Shown here: one piece after another, positions 33,431-44,808 of the stretch
How the letters are laid out: every line of letters starts with the position of its first letter
Numbering within the stretch: position 1 is the first letter of the stretch
Assembly (NCBI GenBank): GCA_963693305.1
Contig: OY855906.1
Span: 11,526,102 to 11,590,101, forward strand
DNA: 64,000 nucleotides
Reading direction: 5' to 3'
DNA from: Meandrina meandrites
Lineage: Eukaryota; Cnidaria; Anthozoa; Scleractinia; Meandrinidae
Program-made: the position numbers and the translations under genes
Notes under the pieces: model-generated
What the model saw: only the letters and a program-made list of their open reading frames with translations
Told to the model about the DNA's origin: nothing
Database searches by the model: none

Positions 33431-34585
33431 GTAAGTTAAAATTCGAAGCGCAAATTGAAAAGTCAGTGGGCTTTTTAACACAGGATGGATGGATTAAAAT
33501 GTATGTGTTTTTGTTTTGAACTGACGCGAAACGTCCATTTTAACCAAAATATGGATAACATTTTTCTCTCGCAGGGTCAGCTTGAGGGCTTAAGTTTCGA
33601 TAAGTTCCTCCTAAACTGTATTCAAACTGTTTGCATGCTACAAACTTTTTTTGGAATCTTTATTCTTGCATTTATTGCTCGATTTTTCAGCGGAAACCGT
33701 CTTAAGTGGGATGTTTGGGCTTCTTTGTAAACTTCAGTCAGGTTTCAAACCGTAGAATAAATTGAGACAACGCGGATTTTGTCTTAAAAAATTGTGTCCT
33801 CACATGAAAAGAGAAATTCATACTGACGAGAAAATTGCTTATTGAAAAGAGCCCATTAGTTGAAAATAACTCACTTTTAGATTACACAATTAAATTGCAT
33901 TGGAGCTCGCTATGACACGATAAAAAAAAAAACATTTTCCCTTTCAGGAATGACTAATATTTTAATTAAAAGCTACATATTATAAAATTGCTATTGTAAG
34001 GGTTTCTCTCCATGAGCAAGTTTAAAGTTGATCAAAAATCTACTGCCCCGTGAGCTTTGCTCACACGAAAAAATCTAGAATTTTCCAGACTACTAATAAA
34101 CTCAATTTTTCCAGTACCTCGCAGAAAGTTTTATGGCTTCCATGAAAACGCTTTATTACAAACCATCTTCTTACAATATTTCGGAATAGATCAGATTCTA
34201 TTGAGATAAAAAGTGGCTTGTACAGGAAAACAAAATAAAACTAATTTAATCCGGCAAATGGGTTTGTATTATTACGGGTCAAACGATCTTCAACCACCTA
34301 ACAGTACAATAATAATAATTGCAGCTAGTAACTAATGGAATATTAAAAGAGTCGTTGTCATTACAATAGACAGAAAACCTGACTTTTACTGAATACTTCG
34401 TAAAGAGTAATTAAACTGCTTCTATGATTACAAAATACAATTTCTATTTGTGATCAGTTGCTTAATTGCCATGACTGTGTGACTCACGTTGTAATGATAT
34501 TTCGAGTGAAAATTTGATGGTCATCATTGTTCAACCACTGTTTTTGTTTAACGTATTTAACACGCGTTACAATATCAAGACTCCT
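33431..34585. other. Intergenic DNA of duplication copy A
   Basis: No gene was recognised. It is almost identical to 41340-42490, apart from small indels. The AAACGCTTTATTACAAACC sequence near 34147 is a diverged piece of the receptor downstream module. Confidence 0.55.
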
Positions 34586-34660
34586 CTCCGTTTTCTGTAA
34601 AAAATGAGTTCCTTGCGATACTTCTTACACTAGTTCTAATTTCCTTAATCCTCCAAGGCT
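34586..34660 (-). pseudogene. Short GPCR C-tail remnant (copy A)
   Basis: About 70 bases match the last codons and helix 8 of the 30568 receptor (CCTTGCGATACTTCTTACAC core). The match then stops abruptly at CTCCAAGGCTG. The same scrap and the same break occur at about 42498-42570 in copy B. Confidence 0.55.
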
Positions 34661-35006
34661 GTAGTTTGGCAGACGAAAGCTTATTTTTAACAAAACTCTT
34701 TAACCAGAGAACGCTTCAATTTTTACTCATTATGAAACCTGGTTACTCTTCTAGTTTTAATAGTTTTATTAGAATTACGTACTAAGCAACGGAACTTATG
34801 AAAATCATTTCATTTTCTATTTCGTAAGCCGAACAACTGTCCGTAATTAAACTATAACAGTTAATTATAAAGTTTCTATTATTTCTAAATCATTACAATT
34901 TCTCTCTTTTTATCACTTACTAAATTCCCATGACGTGTGACCCACGTTATACTGTTTGTTTGCTTGTTTTTAAAGTATCTGAGCAAGTGTTCCAATGTTA
35001 AACTTT
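34661..35006. other. Intergenic receptor spacer (downstream module, copy A)
   Basis: The short downstream region of the receptor at 35007 is nearly identical to 42570-42914. No gene. Confidence 0.5.
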
Positions 35007-35954
35007 TTATGATTCCTCTCCGTTTCCTTTAGAACATAAATTCCTCACAATACTTCTTACACTATCTCTTATTTCCTTTACCCTCTGATAGTAAAGCAAG
35101 GGATTCGCAGACGATGAAGAAAAAACAATGGCCGAGCAAACATTCATGGCCGTTGACGACGATTCAGTTCCGTATTTATCCATGATGCCAAGTGCCAAAA
35201 CCTAGCCCACGAAGGGAACGTAACTCAGTAAAAATATTGCAAGAATATAAAGAATTGTGAATACAGACTTCTTATATTTTTCGATGTCGATGGCGTTTTG
35301 ATTCGTTTGCACTTGACTTTGATGTTGACGTATGATTCGAAAAACTTTGAAATAAGCGAAGATAGTGAGAACAAAACAAAGTGCTGCAGCTAAAACGAAA
35401 ATAACACCTAACGAACTCGAGAATTTTTCATTTGTACTGTACCGACCGTACATGTAACCGCCAGCGACAAGCGGAATTAGCAAAGCTGCAATCGTGACAT
35501 AAAGAATAACGACTCGACGCACTGTAAGAAGAGATCTTCGGCTCATATGCAGCCATCTTTCAACAGCTATTATTGTCATGACGACTACTGTTAGAGAGGA
35601 AAAGTAGTATGCAATGCTATGTGAGATAAGACCAGTAATGCAGAACATCTTCCTCATTCCAGCTAATCTCGCTAGTTGGTACATAACAAAAAAAGGTTGA
35701 CTCAGTAACCCAGTGCAAAAGTCTGTGAAGGCCAATCCAGCAAGTAGAACATAAGATGGAGTCCTGAGAGACGCGTTCTTCCAAATTGTCGCCATAATCA
35801 ACGCGTTTCCCACCACTGCCATCGGTGCTAGAAGTGAGGTGATAACGCAAGCAGTAAGAGTTACCTGATAGTAAACTGAGCTGCTTTTACTGGCGTTTGG
35901 AAAAAATAGAAACGAACACCAGCTGTCCGGCAAACGAGACGAACTGAAGGACAT
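35007..35954 (-). pseudogene. Class A GPCR with a single nonsense codon (copy A)
   Basis: Full-length 315-codon receptor sequence with one in-frame TAG (plus strand CTA at 35202-35204) in TM6, after the SYVPFVG stretch. The duplicate at 42915-43862 has TAT (Tyr) at this codon, so one base change explains the break. Everything else is preserved: sequon N4, GN, LAFTD, TM3 Cys, ERW, GYMYGRYSTNEK in ECL2, NPLLYY and CSKGNGEES. The tail codon context differs slightly (QRVKEIRDS instead of RRIKEIRDS). As written, a product would stop at 250 residues without TM7. Sequencing error or a polymorphic null allele are alternatives. Confidence 0.88.
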
Positions 35955-36249
35955 TTCTGACTTGCTTGAACGGTGGATGACCCGGAAAAATGGCTCGCAC
36001 AGTGAATTTGGGCTTTTCCACCTTTTTGATCCGTGCTAATATTCTTAATATGCTAATACTCTTTTGGGACTATTCTGTGAACAGTATCTTGTGATGTTTG
36101 ATTTTCCAAGCCTGTGTAATTTAATTTGGTGTGGGCCTGTATGCCAACGTATCTGTTTGGTGCAAAACTTTAACCAGGCTGAACTAAAAATTATACAAAC
36201 ATGACACATATAAGCGCTTGAAACAACTTGGGGAGCTTTATTGATAAAA
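35955..36249. other. Receptor upstream region (copy A)
   Basis: Matches 43863-44159 closely, including the AACAACTTGGGGAGCTTTA module motif at about 36222. It ends at the Helitron-like insertion. No gene. Confidence 0.5.
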
Positions 36250-37308
36250 CTAGGGATAGTTAACACTACAGCTGCCCCCGCGGTTATCCTTTTTTTCTCA
36301 GCGTATCCGTTACTACAGTCAATTATTTCGCTTGATATTTTGGCTATTCTATTTTCTTAATTGATTGAAAATCAGTTTTTTGTTAAGAACAGTCTTGCGA
36401 TAATTCAGAAGAAAGCACTAATTTTCTCGTGTTCTGCTCACAAAGCATCACTTGTTTCTGGCCTTGTCTTTTTCAAGATCATGGGAGGAGGACGTGCCAT
36501 TTAAAACAACGAAAAATTATGCAAAAATTCTGAAGGATTTCATGTAAGTCACGTAAATTTAATTACACGACGCGTCCCCAACTTCCTGAGATCATTTTGC
36601 TTTTTTTGCTATAACGAGTGATCTCAGCGAGGATAAACTTTGGTAATAGCCAAACGTTTTAAAACTACCAATTGAGACCAGCTGTCTTCAGATTTTTTGT
36701 TTCAATATAATGACCAACTTGACAGCTGAGCTCGAAACGGATGCCAAAAGATTTCTCACCTCTGTCAATGTAAACGCCTGTCGTGAGTTTTAATTAATTA
36801 TCTCAAGAACTCTTTTGAATTCTCTTTCCTTCTTGGCAAGTCTCAGTACAAATTTTACTTAAATGCCTGAAGACTGAACGCGCTAACAAGAGAAATTTCT
36901 AGGCCAATACGTACTATTCTTGCGTAACTTTCGGCTTCTAGACCTTGTGATCATGAAACCAAGACAGCTCGAAGGAAACTGTAGCAACCCAACTGCAATC
37001 AACGTTTGCAAGCGTCGTTTGTTGACTTGTTGTCATTTGTACACGTGCTCACGCTTTGGTTTGTCATCATCACCCAATCATCGTTTATCTTGCGTCATCA
37101 TTGACCAATCACATTACTGGAAATTTATCACACCTAGCGATACTACTTGCGGGCATTTTATCACACCTACCGATACTACTTGCGGTCCCAGTTTGGCCAA
37201 GTCGAGATTTTGTCTGGTATATACTATATATATATACTCTATATACGCGCGGACTACAATGATGCCTCCTCGGGTTTTGGCCTCTGGGCCAAAACCCTGC
37301 GGGGGCAA
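36250..37308 (-). mobile_element. Helitron-like non-autonomous element, copy 1
   Basis: 1,059 bases inserted in duplication copy A. Copy B keeps the empty site (GATAAAATCAGCC at 44153-44165), and the two flanks join to it exactly with no target-site duplication. Read on the minus strand, the element starts TTGCCCCCGC, has a perfect hairpin (GGGTTTTGGCC / GGCCAAAACCC) just inside, carries GCGGGGGCAGC near the far end and finishes CCCTAG. The host bases are A before and T after. A CTAG 3' end and A/T insertion without duplication are Helitron hallmarks; the TT rather than TC 5' end and the subterminal inverted repeat recall Helentrons. No protein is encoded. Confidence 0.82.
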
Positions 37309-37821
37309 TCAGCCAAATGTCATTGTATTTGTTGTAGTAAGCTCGTTTAATTATTTCGCATTCAATTGTTTCCTTAATTATAGGGCTTCTTTACTCAGGA
37401 TGGTTATGTAAGTTTGTAGTTTTCTGCCGAAGGAACTCTCGAGTTTACAATTCCCTTTTTTTCGGTCCATAAAACAAAGACCAATAAATACAGCTGTCAA
37501 ATTTTCAAACTTTAGTATAGCTTGGAACAAAGCAGTTTCTTGTCGAAAATGTGTTTCTGCATCTTCTAGAATTAATTGATACTGCTGAGAAAATTGATAT
37601 CGAAAAACACCGCACTGGTAGAAAATAACTCATTTTAGGCGCTTGGTTTAACAGTTAAATTGGTTAAGAAACCCATGGGGGAAACCGAATATGATTAAAG
37701 ACCACTGGAACTCTTAACAAAGCACCCTTTTTTTAATTAAAAACTGGATGCCATAAAAATCGGGGGTTATAACGGTGTCTCTGGATAAGCCTGTATAAGC
37801 TGTACATTGACCAGAACTTTC
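37309..37821. other. Intergenic DNA of duplication copy A
   Basis: Continues the receptor upstream sequence after the Helitron-like element and corresponds to 44160-44636. No gene was recognised. Confidence 0.5.
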
Positions 37822-37977
37822 AGCTATATATCAGTGTCATCACGATGCCTGTGAGGCAGAAGAAATAGCTTGAAAGACTGTCAATAAACGCTAAAGCAAT
37901 GCAGAACATCTTTATGTTTCCTGTTAAGCCCGCCGATTGGTGCACAACATAAAATGGCTGAGTTAGTAACCCAATGT
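37822..37977 (-). pseudogene. GPCR TM2-TM3 fragment (copy A)
   Basis: About 155 bases match the stretch from the TM2-TM3 loop through TM3 (NIKMFCIAL... SYFF-like) of the 39023-type receptor. It breaks off on both sides into spacer DNA. The duplicate is at 44640-44808. Confidence 0.65.
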
Positions 37978-39022
37978 ATTCAATATGCCAACTTGATTAT
38001 TTTATGTTGCGAATTTAACCAGCCTGTAAGTAAAAATCACACAAACATCGCAAGTAGCATAAAACTCCTAGGGAGAGTTAAATTTTATTAATTAAATCAG
38101 AACAATGTCATAATACTCATATTTGATTTCGCATTCATTTACACGAACGAGGATTTGTTTGATGTTTTTCCAAGTGCACTAAACACACATTTTGTCTATA
38201 AAAATTAACGAAAAAGAACGCTGGGCTTTTGATACCGTTGATGAGAATGTAGGATAATGTTCTTGTTAAATTTCGTCGCCTAAAGTAAAGTAGCACATAA
38301 TAGATTCTCAGGCGTGGGTCAGTATGCAAACTTAACTACTTTGTGTAGAAAAGATTAATTAGACTGAACTTAAAGCCATTGAAGCTTCACAAATAACGCA
38401 AAACACCTTGGGGGAGTTTAATGATATTTATCACATCGGCGAAGCGGGCTAAACGATATTAGGAGGTTATCTACTTTCCAATTCTCTTCCAGGTGATTAT
38501 TTCCTTTCCTCAATGAAAGTCAATAAAAATGGAACGAGAGCATTAAAACTTCCACCTATATTTAGATAGAAAATAAAGGTTCCCAAAGAAAAAGCCAGTT
38601 TGTTGAAAATAAGAGCTTTGAACAAATCATTCTTTGCTTCCTAAGTTGTAGCATTTCTAAGATAAATAGAAATATTTCGTTTCTTTTGTTTACTGCGAGT
38701 GATCCATACCTAAAACTAAACAAAGAACAATTCAGCGAAAAACAATTCAGCGAACAAGTCTAATTTAAGATTAAAGATCAAAGGATTTTCATTCATACAA
38801 CATTCATCACTATGATAAATGTTGAAATCTCACAAAAAATAGTTCTCCTTCCTTTTTTGGTAGCCACAAGATGGCTTCGAAACAGTTTTACTAAACGTCA
38901 CTTAGAAGTTTCTATTATTTTTAAGTCCAATTTGACTGGTGTTGTACTGATATTTTAAAGAAAGTTACTCATCATTTAACCATAGATTAATTATCCAAGA
39001 AAAGATTCAGTAGTAATATTTA
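37978..39022. other. Intergenic spacer with paired modules (copy A)
   Basis: Carries two recurring motif copies near 38048 and 38390 and matches 44809-45853. No gene. Confidence 0.55.
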
Positions 39023-39964
39023 TCATGTTTCTTCTACGTTCTCTTTACAACAGAGCTTTCTAACTATATTTCGTGCACTATCTCTGATTTCCTTTATCCT
39101 CCAGTAGTACAGCAAGGGATTGAAAAACGACGAAGATAACAGTAAGGTAGCACAAGCGTCCATGGCGGCAAGGACTGATTCGGTTCTATCATCCGGGTCC
39201 ATAATAACAAAAATAACTAGTACGCAACATAGGTAGGGGAGGTAACCTATTAAAAATATTGCAAGAATATACAAAATTGTGAATATAGACTTTCTGTATT
39301 TTTTCATATTACTGGCATTTTGATTTGTGTGCACTTGATGTTGATGTTGACGTATGATTCGAAAAACCTTGAAATAGGCGAAGATAGTGAGAACAAGACA
39401 AAGTGATGCTGCTAACGAGAAAATAACAAAACCTGCACGCAACAATGACGTATTCTCAGTGTACTTACTGTATATGTAACAAGCGTCAAAAATAATAAGG
39501 AAAACTACAAACGTGATACATAAAATAACGACTCGACGCACTGTTAGAAGAGATCTTCGGCTCATATGCAGCCATCTTTCTACAGCTATTAGTGTCATGA
39601 TGATTCCTGTTAGGGAGGCGAAATAAATGAAAACACTCTCAGTGAGCGTTCGAGCAATGCAGAACATCTTTATGTTTCCTGTTAAGCCCACCAACTGGTT
39701 CATAACATGAAATGGCTGACTTAGTAACCCAGTGCAAAAGTCTGTGAAGGCCAAACCAGCAAGAAGAACATAAGATGGAGTCCTGAGAGACGGGTTCCTC
39801 CAAACTGCCGCCATAATCAAAGCGTTTCCTACCACTGCCATCGGTGCCAGAAGTGAAGTGATGACACCGATTGTAAGAGTAACCGAGGTACTTTTGATTG
39901 CGTTTGAAACCTGATATGGCAGGAAACACTTACTGTCCTGTAAACTAGAGGCGTTTAAGGCCAT
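39023..39964 (-). CDS. Class A (rhodopsin-like) GPCR, array member 9 (divergent subgroup)
   Basis: Intact intronless ORF of 313 residues, the most divergent intact copy. The N-terminus MALNASSLQDSKCFL keeps a sequon at N4 (NAS), but the usual RLPDSWCSF is replaced. TM1 GN, TM2 LAFTD, TM3 Cys, ERW and NPLLYYWR are conserved. ECL2 is CYIYSKYTENTS with an extra sequon (NTS). TM6 reads IGYLPY, so position 6.48 is again Tyr. ECL3 is acidic (MDPDDRTES). The loop after TM5 has HQHQVHTNQNAS. W4.50 and P5.50 are absent. Its only close relative here is the broken duplicate at 45854-47054. It probably binds a different ligand from the other subgroups, which is an inference from loop divergence only. Confidence 0.9.
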   Translation of the reverse strand: MALNASSLQDSKCFLPYQVSNAIKSTSVTLTIGVITSLLAPMAVVGNALIMAAVWRNPSLRTPSYVLLAGLAFTDFCTGLLSQPFHVMNQLVGLTGNIKMFCIARTLTESVFIYFASLTGIIMTLIAVERWLHMSRRSLLTVRRVVILCITFVVFLIIFDACYIYSKYTENTSLLRAGFVIFSLAASLCLVLTIFAYFKVFRIIRQHQHQVHTNQNASNMKKYRKSIFTILYILAIFLIGYLPYLCCVLVIFVIMDPDDRTESVLAAMDACATLLLSSSFFNPLLYYWRIKEIRDSARNIVRKLCCKENVEET

Positions 39965-40889
39965 CTGAAATCTTGAACAGCTTCAAGGCAAAGTGCTTTT
40001 GAGTTTTGGGCTTTCCTCTTTTCTATGATTTTTTGCTGATTTCCCTTTTCGATCTCTCTCTCTTGGTTATTAAGAGAATAATAATGTGATATTTAGTAAT
40101 TCAGCGTTGGTCAGTATGCTAACTTAACTGGTGTTCGAAATTTAACCAGGCTAAGCTAAAAACTGTACAAACGTAACTATTAGCACACAACACCTTGGGA
40201 GAATTAAATGTAACCCATTAAATCAGACTTATGTCATAATGTTTCTTCAAGTGGGCTTCACACATACTAAATAAATATGGTTTTAATCTCTTCCAGATAT
40301 GTTGTTTTGTCTATAAAAATAAATGAAAAAGGGCGAGAACCCTTCTGGGCTTTTGATACCCTTGATGTAGAATACAAAACAATGTTCTTGTTAAATTTCG
40401 TCTCTCAAATGAAATGAGCAAATAATAGATTCTCAGGCGTGGGTCAACATGCCAATTCATCTACTTGGTGTAGAAAGATTTATCACACTGCACTGTAAAG
40501 CATTGAAACATCACAAAAAAGACACACAAAACACCTTAGGGAGTTTAATCATATTTAATCATATACATCGGCCAAGCGGGCTAAACGATACTGGGAGATT
40601 ACGTTCTTTTCAATTTTCTTCCAGACGATATATCTTTTAACTCGATGAAAATCAATAAAAATCTAGGAGGGTATTGGTTGGCTCTGAGACTCTGGATGGA
40701 GAACACATGAATTGTTTCTATTTTTTCTTTTATAATCAAAGAGCACTATGTTCCACGACTGTTGTTTTTTGATTTGAAGTGGCTATGAGCCACTGAGTTC
40801 GGAAAATGAATTAATGAAACGAGGATTTACCAATCCGCAACGCTGTCTAACCTGCGTCGCAGACAGTCTAATCTACGCAATGGCTCTCA
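39965..40889. other. Intergenic spacer at the duplication junction
   Basis: The first part is the upstream region of the gene at 39023 and matches 47055-47290. The part at 40155-40740 instead matches 29130-29720, with module motifs near 40183 and 40505. Duplication copy B starts near 40736. No gene. Confidence 0.6.
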
Positions 40890-41340
40890 AAAGCTCCAAT
40901 TGTAAAGTAAGGGATTTCTAAACGATGAAGAAACCTCAATGGCCACAAAAACATTCGTGGCTGCTAACACTATCTCCACTTTCTCCTATACTCCAGTACA
41001 GTAGTACATAACTGTAAGACTGAAATTTATATGATTATGATCCTCTACGTACCCCTTCCCACTGACAACACAGCATTATAACCATCCTTCTTATACCATC
41101 GAACTCCAGTTTCCTTTATCCTCCCACAGAAATGTAAGGGATTGAGAAACGTGGAAGAAAAGTGTAAGATAGCGCAAGCATTCGTTTCGGAAAAGGGTCA
41201 TTTAAAATCGCTGCCCATAATTTTAGTTACTAGAGTGAAATACACGTTTTGTACATAACACAGTAAAAAAATTGCAGACCTTTTTGTATTTAAGTATCTC
41301 AAGGCATTTTGATTCATTGACCTTTTAACTTTGATGGTAA
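40890..41340 (-). pseudogene. GPCR C-terminal scraps (copy B)
   Basis: The counterpart of 32975-33430: three minus-strand TM7 / helix 8 remnants near 40905-40965, 40970-41020 and 41085-41160, none translatable. The C run between pieces is only four C followed by TTCCC here. Confidence 0.6.
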
Positions 41341-42490
41341 GTTAATAATTCGAAGCGCAAATTGAAAAGTCAGTGGGCTTTTTAACACAGGATGGATGGA
41401 TTAAAATGCATGTTTTTTTGTTTTGAACTGACGCGAAACGTCCATTTTAACCAAAATATGGATAACATTTTCCTCTCGCAGGGTCAGCTTGAGGGCTAAA
41501 GTTTCGATAAGTTCCTCCTAACTGTATTCAAACTGTTTGCATGCTACAAGCTTTTTTAGGTATCTTTATTCTTCAGTTGCCTTTATTGCTTTATCTTTCA
41601 GCGGAAACCGTCTTAAGTGTTATGTTTGGCCTTCTTTGGAAAATTCAGTCAGGTTTCAAACCGTAGAATGAATTGAGACAACGCGGATTTTGTCTTAAAA
41701 AATTGTGTGCTCACATGTAAAGAGAAATTCATACTGACGAGAAAATTATTGCTTATTGAAAAGAGCCCATTAGTTGAAAATAAGTCACTTTTAGATTACA
41801 CAATTAAATTGCATTGGAGCTCGCTATGACACGATAAAAAAAAACATTTTCCCTTTCAGGAATGACTAATATTTTAATTAAAAGCTACATATTATAAAAT
41901 TGCTATTGTAAGGGTTTCTCTCCATGAGCAAGTTTAAAGTTGATCAAAAATCTACTGCCCCGTGAGCTTTGCTGACACGAAAAAATCTAGAATTTTCCAG
42001 ACTACTAATGAAGTCAATTTTTCCAGTACCTCGCAGAAAGTTTTATGGCTTCCATGAAAACGCTTTATTACAAACCATCTTCTTACACTATTTCGGAACA
42101 GATCAGATTCTATTGAGATAAAAAGTGGCTTGTACAGGAAAACAAAATAAAACTAATTTAATCCGGCAAATGGGTTTGTATTATTACGGGTCAAACGATC
42201 TTCAACCACCTAACAGTACAATAATAATAATTGCAGCTAGTAACTAATGGAATATTAAAAGAGTCGTTGTCATTACAATAGACAGAAAACCTGGCTTTTA
42301 CTGAAAACTTCGTAAAGAGTAATTAAACTGCTTCTATGATTACAAAATACAATTTCTATTTGTGATCAGTTGCTTAATTACCATGACTGTGTGACTCACT
42401 TTGTAATGATATTTCGAGTGAAAATTTGATGGTCATCATTGTTCAACCACTGTTTTTGTTTAACGTATTTAACACGCGTTACAATATCAA
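41341..42490. other. Intergenic DNA of duplication copy B
   Basis: Near-identical to 33431-34585, with small indels (for example ATTATTGC against ATTGC near 41745). No gene was recognised. Confidence 0.5.
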
Positions 42491-42497
42491 GACCCCT

Positions 42498-42570
42498 CTC
42501 CGTTTTCTGTAAAAAATGAGTTCCTTGCGATACTTCTTACACTAGTTCTAATTTCCTTAATCCTCCAAGG
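42498..42570 (-). pseudogene. Short GPCR C-tail remnant (copy B)
   Basis: Same scrap and same break point as 34586-34660: helix 8 and last codons of a 30568-like receptor. Confidence 0.55.
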
Positions 42571-42914
42571 CTGTAGTTTGGCAGGCGAAAGCTTATTTTT
42601 AACAAAACTCTTTAACCAGAGAACGCTTCAATTTTTACTCATTATGAAACCTGGTTACTCTTTTATTTTTAATAGTTTTATTAGAATTACTAAGCAACGG
42701 AACTTATGAAAATCATTGCATTTTCTATTTCGTAAGCCGAACAACTGTCCGTAATTAAACTATAACAGTTAATTATAAAGTTTCTATTATTTCTAAATCA
42801 TTACAATTTCTCTCTTTTTATCACTAACTAAATTCCCATGACGTGTGACCCACGTTATACTGTTTGTTTGCTTGTTTTTAAAGTATCTGAGCAAGTGTTC
42901 CAATGTTAAACTTT

Positions 42915-43862
42915 TTATGATTCCTCTCCGTTTCCTTTAGAACATAAATTCCTCACAATACTTCTTACACTATCTCTTATTTCCTTTATCCTCCGATAGT
43001 AAAGCAAGGGATTCGCAGACGATGAAGAAAACACAATGGCCGAGCAAACATTCATGGCCGTTGACGACGATTCAGTTCCGTATTTATCCATGATGCCAAG
43101 TGCCAAAACATAGCCCACGAAGGGAACGTAACTCAGTAAAAATATTGCAAGAATATAAAGAATTGTGAATACAGACTTTTTATATTTTTCGATGTCGATG
43201 GCGTTTTGATTCGTTTGCACTTGACTTTGATGTTGACGTATGATTCGAAAAACTTTGAAATAAGCGAAGATAATGAGAGAAAAACAAAGTGCTGCAGCTA
43301 AAACGAAAATAACACCTAACAAACTCGAGAATTTTTTATTTGTACCGTACCGACCGTACATGTAACCGCCAGCTACAAGCGGAAGTAGCAAAGCTGCAAT
43401 CGTGACATAAAGAATAACGACTCGACGCACTGTAAGAAGAGATCTTCGGCTCATATGCAGCCATCTTTCAACAGCTATTATTGTCATGACGACTACTGTT
43501 AGAGAAGAAAAGTAGTATGCAATGCTATGTGAGATAAGACCAGCAATGCAGAACATCTTCCTCATTCCAGCTAATCTCGCTAGTTGGTACATAACAAAAA
43601 AAGGTTGACTCAGTAACCCAGTGCAAAAGTCTGTGAAGGCCAATCCAGCAAGTAGAACATAAGATGGAGTCCTGAGAGACGCGTTCTTCCAAATTGTCGC
43701 CATAATCAACGCGTTTCCCACCACTGCCATCGGTGCTAGAAGTGAGGTGATAACGCAAGCAGTAAGAGTTACCTGATAGTAAACTAAGGTGCTTTTACTG
43801 GCGTTTGGAAAAAATAGAAACGAACACAAGCTGTCCGGCAAACGAGACGAATTGAAGGACAT
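42915..43862 (-). CDS. Class A (rhodopsin-like) GPCR, array member 8
   Basis: Intact intronless ORF. The frame is open upstream to 43931, but the start is placed at ATG 43862 because MSFNSSRLPD aligns with every paralog and gives the family length of 315 residues. It has sequons at N4 and near N20 (NAS), GN in TM1, LAFTD in TM2, Cys at TM3, ERW, ECL2 GYMYGRYGTNKK without the usual ECL2 Cys, SYVPFVGY in TM6 and NPLLYYRR in TM7. The tail is CSKGNGEES. It is the intact twin of the nonsense-mutated 35007-35954. W4.50, P5.50 and W6.48 are absent. Ligand unknown. Confidence 0.9.
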   Translation of the reverse strand: MSFNSSRLPDSLCSFLFFPNASKSTLVYYQVTLTACVITSLLAPMAVVGNALIMATIWKNASLRTPSYVLLAGLAFTDFCTGLLSQPFFVMYQLARLAGMRKMFCIAGLISHSIAYYFSSLTVVVMTIIAVERWLHMSRRSLLTVRRVVILYVTIAALLLPLVAGGYMYGRYGTNKKFSSLLGVIFVLAAALCFSLIIFAYFKVFRIIRQHQSQVQTNQNAIDIEKYKKSVFTILYILAIFLLSYVPFVGYVLALGIMDKYGTESSSTAMNVCSAIVFSSSSANPLLYYRRIKEIRDSVRSIVRNLCSKGNGEES

Positions 43863-44639
43863 TTTCGAGAGTTGCTTGAACAGAAGATGACCCGGAATAA
43901 TGACTACCACAGTGAATTTGGGCTTTTCCATCTTTTTGATCCGTGCTAATATTCTTAATATGCTAATACTCTTTTGAGACTATTCTGTGAACAGTATCTT
44001 GTGATATTTGATTTTCCAAGTCTGTGTAATTTAATTTGGTGTGGGCCTGTATGCCAACGTATCTGTTTGGTGCAAAACTTTAACCAGGCTGAACTAAAAG
44101 TTATACAAACATGACACATATAAGCGCTCGAAACAACTTGGGGAGCTTTACTGATAAAATCAGCCAAATGTCATTGTATTTGTTGTAGTAAGCTCTTTCG
44201 CATTCAATTGTTTCCTTAATTATAGGGCTTCTTTACTCAGGATGGTCATGTAAGTTTGTAGTTTTCTGCCGAACGAACTCTCAAGTTTACAATTCCCTTT
44301 TTTTCGTTCCATAAAACAAAGACCAATAAATACAGCTGTCAAATTTTCAAACTTTAGTATAGCTTGGAACAAAGCAGTTTCTTGTCGAAAATGTGTTTCT
44401 GCAACTATACTGCTGAGAAAATTGATATCGAAAAACACCGCATTGGTAGAAAATAACTCATTTTAGGCGCTTGGTTTAACAGTTAAATTGGTTAAGAAAC
44501 CCATCGGGGAAACCGAATATGATTAAAAACCACTGGAACGCTTCACAAATCACCCTTTTTTAATTAAAAACTGCATGCCATAAAAATCGGGAGTTATAAC
44601 GGTGTCTCTGGATAAGCCTGTATAAGTTATACATTGACC
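43863..44639. other. Receptor upstream region (copy B) with empty Helitron site
   Basis: The upstream spacer of the receptor at 42915 contains the uninterrupted GATAAAATCAGCC sequence at 44153-44165, which fixes the insertion point of the copy-A Helitron-like element. No gene. Confidence 0.6.
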
Positions 44640-44808
44640 AGAACTTTCAGCTATATATCAGTGTCATGACGATGCCTGTGAGGCAGAAGAAATAGCTTGA
44701 AACACTGTCAATGAACGCTAAAGCAATGCAGAACATCTTTATGTTTCCTGTTAAGCCCGCCGATTGGTACATAACATAAAATGGCTGAGTTAGTAACCCA
44801 ATGTATTC
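44640..44808 (-). pseudogene. GPCR TM2-TM3 fragment (copy B)
   Basis: Duplicate of 37822-37977, with the same boundaries and few differences. Confidence 0.65.

Larger units (their letters stand above)
32823..40160. repeat. Segmental duplication, copy A
   Basis: This block and 40736-47290 match nearly end to end. Both contain receptor scraps, a receptor of the GYMYGRY type (35007 / 42915), a TM3 scrap (37822 / 44640) and a receptor of the YIYSKYTEN type (39023 / 45854). Even non-coding stretches such as 33480-34690 and 41390-42590 agree with few differences. Copy A has one extra 1,059-base Helitron-like insertion. Confidence 0.88.

Noticed and set aside
36250..37308. A TIR DNA transposon, from TGCCCCCGC and GCGGGGGCA ends
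   Set aside because: The empty-site comparison shows that the element extends about 25 bases beyond the right-hand inverted repeat, to CTAG, and has no target duplication.
36920..37411. 163-codon ORF as a gene
   Set aside because: It lies almost wholly in the Helitron-like element, recurs as a shadow in copy 2 (61668-62006), and shows no protein features.
42915..43931. 338-residue form of the receptor starting at 43931
   Set aside because: The extra 23 residues have no counterpart in any paralog. The shared MSFNSSRLP start at 43862 gives the normal family length.
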